A stretch of 5,447 nt of DNA from positions 1 through 5,447 of the forward strand of contig JAIRZA010000168.1 of assembly GCA_031267475.1 (NCBI GenBank), written 5' to 3'. Below are positions 3,807 through 5,447 of this stretch, piece after piece (within the stretch, counting starts at the first letter, position 1; each line of letters starts with the position of its first letter). The notes under the pieces were generated by a model that ran no database searches, was not told where the DNA came from, and saw nothing but the letters and a program-made list of their open reading frames with translations. Source of the DNA: Spirochaetaceae bacterium (GTDB lineage: Bacteria; Spirochaetota; Spirochaetia; Treponematales; Breznakiellaceae). Made by a program: the position numbers and the translations under genes.

Positions 3807-4487
3807 ATGAAAGTTTTACAGGTTATTCTTATTGTTTTGTTTTATGCGCAATTCGCGTTTTCGCAGGAAACACTGCGCGGAGAAGCGCGTGTGGAATTGG
3901 AGCCGGTTTACGCGCAGTTCTTAGGAGCGCCTTATCCGCTTGACAGCGCGACCGCAAATCTTTGGGCTGTGGAAGACGCGGCCTTTGCTCTTTCGGGGAT
4001 GATATACGGCTGGGAGTTTTCTTACGATCCGGGTGAAAGGGCGCGTGGTTTGCAAGAAGTCTTGGAATTAAACGCGCTGGGTAAGGTTGCGCCCGAAGAT
4101 GCAAGGCTGGAAATTACGGATGTTGGTATAAAAGACGGTATTTTTTATTTGTATGTAGAGTATCGTCTTAGCGAATTGCAGGCGAATAGGGTTTCGAGTT
4201 GGAAAAGCTCTTCTGTTTTTACGGCGCAGGCTGTAGGATACGGTCCCTTGCAGGGGTACGAGGGTGTTGTCAACCGCAGTCAAATAAAAGAAGGCGCTCT
4301 TAGGGACGCGATGAAAAAAGCTATTCGCAAAAAACTTCGCGCTGCTGAGCGAAACCGTCCTCGTACTGTAACTGGTTTTATCGCTCTTTCAAAATTTCCG
4401 GTATATCGTATGCAGAATGGTTTATGGGCGGCGTCGTCAGAATTCAGGATAGAGATAAAGGATATTATTCCATTTGCGGTTTATTAG
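3807..4487 (+). CDS. Exported protein of unknown function
   Basis: From the ATG at 3807 the product is 226 residues. Residues 1-19 form a signal peptide (MKVLQVILIVLFYAQFAFS), with cleavage likely before QETLRG; there is no lipobox cysteine, so it is not a typical lipoprotein. The mature part is predicted mixed alpha/beta without membrane helices, with a basic helix DAMKKAIRKKLRAAERNRPR near residues 170-190, so a soluble periplasmic or envelope-associated location is inferred. I recognise no family. A GTG start at 3792 would add five residues (MGRRA) before the signal peptide; ATG 3807 gives the normal signal-peptide shape and is preferred. The region before the start is G-rich (3789-3797) rather than a classic ribosome binding site. 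No convincing promoter was found, although TATAGC at 3761 is a possible -10 box. It converges with the TPR gene, four bases separating the stops. Confidence 0.75.
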   Translation: MKVLQVILIVLFYAQFAFSQETLRGEARVELEPVYAQFLGAPYPLDSATANLWAVEDAAFALSGMIYGWEFSYDPGERARGLQEVLELNALGKVAPEDARLEITDVGIKDGIFYLYVEYRLSELQANRVSSWKSSSVFTAQAVGYGPLQGYEGVVNRSQIKEGALRDAMKKAIRKKLRAAERNRPRTVTGFIALSKFPVYRMQNGLWAASSEFRIEIKDIIPFAVY

Positions 4488-4488
4488 G

Positions 4489-4530
4489 GCGCTATATTAA
4501 TTTATATTCTTTCGCTGTAGAAAATAGCGC
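4489..4530. terminator. Low-confidence inverted repeat at the convergent gene ends
   Basis: GCGCTAT (4489-4495) is the exact reverse complement of ATAGCGC (4524-4530), with a 28-base AT-rich loop. It starts right after the plus-strand stop codon and lies mostly inside the end of the opposite gene. It is the only symmetrical element at the junction, but the long loop and lack of T runs make terminator function doubtful. Confidence 0.2.
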
Positions 4531-5447
4531 GTTATTCCAATACTGCTTTGACAAGAAATTACGGCGTATTTCAATGTCGTCAATACGGCTGGAGCGCCGT
4601 TGCAGGCGTTTGAACGCAATGCTTATTGCTGTATTTCTGTCTACTTCCGCGGAATTTGCCTGTCGTAATATTTTATAATTAGCAAAAAAGTAAAATGAAG
4701 CGTTGGGGTCGGTTTCGCCAAACTGTTTATCTCTGATGACTTTCTGCATAAGGTGGATGGCTTCTTCGGTGTGATTTTGTCCAAGCATGGACAGCGCTAA
4801 CGCGCGCCACGCGGTTATCATTCTAAAGCAAAAATCTTTTTTTGAAATCTGTAATAATTCGCACTGCGCAAAACCGCTGCTCCAATCCGGCTGCTCAAGA
4901 AATAGAAACCCGTCGTCCGCAAGCAAGGGTATTAGTTTATCGGATAATTCAACCGCCTTTTCATAATCGCCGGAAAAATAAGCCGCCTCGATTTCAAAAA
5001 GCAATCCGTCTCCTGTGATAAAATTATGTTTTTCTGGAGGTTTTCCATGCAAATATAATTCACTTCTGAATGCCCAAGCGTTGATTGTTTGTGATTGGGC
5101 GCTGCTGGTATCGCCGTTATAATGTGTATATAGTGTGTTAAATGTATCTAAGGCTTCCCGATAATAGCCTGTTTCAAAATATAATCTGCCTAAAAAGAAT
5201 TCCGCGCGCATAGCCCATTCTTCCATGCTGGAAATATTTGCGGCGCGCGCCGATTGTTTTGCCAAGCGCATTGCTTCCGATATGTTTCCATAGATGAAAT
5301 GACAGCCGGCGGCATAATAAGAAACCAACGCTAATTCACTGTAATTGCCGCCGCGTTTTGTGTCTTCAATCGCAAATGAAAGGTAGTCTATTGCGCCGTT
5401 TAATTCATTTTTTGACAAATTAACAAAGGCAAACAGGCGGTATACTT
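4492..5447 (-). CDS. TPR-repeat protein, C-terminal part, cut by window edge
   Basis: The minus-strand frame ends at TAG (4492-4494) and stays open to the window's right edge, so the N terminus is missing; a TTG at 5416-5418 is in frame but the residues before it (VYRLFAFVN) continue the same helix pattern, so it is not taken as the start. About 317 residues are visible. They are helical pairs with the spacing of tetratricopeptide repeats: YYAAGCHFIYGNISEAMRLA, then MRAEFFLGRLYFETGYYREA, then EIEAAYFSGDYEKAVELSDK, then RALALSMLGQNHTEEAIHLM. TPRs are scaffolds for protein-protein contacts. In many bacteria such a tail follows an N-terminal catalytic domain such as an AAA ATPase, kinase or cyclase, but none can be seen here. 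The chain finishes with an Arg-rich helix and a hydrophobic C terminus without a membrane span. Confidence 0.8.
   Translation of the reverse strand, partial: VYRLFAFVNLSKNELNGAIDYLSFAIEDTKRGGNYSELALVSYYAAGCHFIYGNISEAMRLAKQSARAANISSMEEWAMRAEFFLGRLYFETGYYREALDTFNTLYTHYNGDTSSAQSQTINAWAFRSELYLHGKPPEKHNFITGDGLLFEIEAAYFSGDYEKAVELSDKLIPLLADDGFLFLEQPDWSSGFAQCELLQISKKDFCFRMITAWRALALSMLGQNHTEEAIHLMQKVIRDKQFGETDPNASFYFFANYKILRQANSAEVDRNTAISIAFKRLQRRSSRIDDIEIRRNFLSKQYWNNALFSTAKEYKLI

Noticed and set aside
3677..3943. Plus-strand 88-codon open frame with a repeated CRV motif
   Set aside because: The peptide repeat is a by-product of the 18-bp-spaced DNA repeat, and the frame runs out of phase into the signal-peptide gene.

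Overview
The window looks like chromosomal DNA of a host-associated spirochaete, most likely a Treponema-type organism such as those of insect guts. This is inferred from the mix of genes: an outer-membrane beta-barrel protein with a long homopolymeric C/G tract in its coding sequence, a TrpR-family regulator, a phosphotransferase sugar permease, a large TPR protein, and very short intergenic sequences rich in inverted repeats. No ribosomal or other marker gene is present, so the genus is only a guess.

Layout, left to right. (1) Positions 1-249, minus: N-terminal piece of a PTS EIIC sugar permease of the lactose/cellobiose family. It has a clear promoter flanked by an 11-bp inverted repeat. 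(2) Positions 363-496: three consecutive stem-loops between the permease and the next gene. (3) Positions 508-1839, minus: a secreted outer-membrane beta-barrel protein of 443 residues. It is driven by a perfect sigma-70 consensus promoter, with a near-perfect palindrome at the predicted transcript 5' end. A run of 14 C (coding strand) lies inside the gene; losing or gaining one base would stop translation within about ten codons, so this is a strong phase-variation candidate. (4) Positions 1944-2063: a compact palindromic element of nested hairpins. (5) Positions 2140-2213, plus: tRNA-Pro(GGG) with its own promoter. (6) Positions 2376-3154, minus: a two-gene unit of unknown function with a 4-base ATGA overlap and its own promoter. 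(7) Positions 3308-3601, minus: a TrpR-type repressor with no trp genes in view. (8) Positions 3602-3806: an intergenic stretch full of inverted and 18-bp-spaced repeats. (9) Positions 3807-4487, plus: an exported protein of unknown function. (10) Positions 4492-5447, minus: the C-terminal part of a TPR-repeat protein, convergent with the previous gene with only four bases between them.

The genes do not form one pathway. The window reads as several short independent transcription units, mostly concerned with the cell envelope (permease, outer-membrane protein, exported protein) and regulation (TrpR). The best candidate for a notable system is the switchable outer-membrane protein: maximal-looking promoter, structured 5' leader, and a slippery C tract placed so that both wrong frames terminate at once. 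The two-gene unknown cassette is the second place to look, but its function cannot be read from sequence alone.
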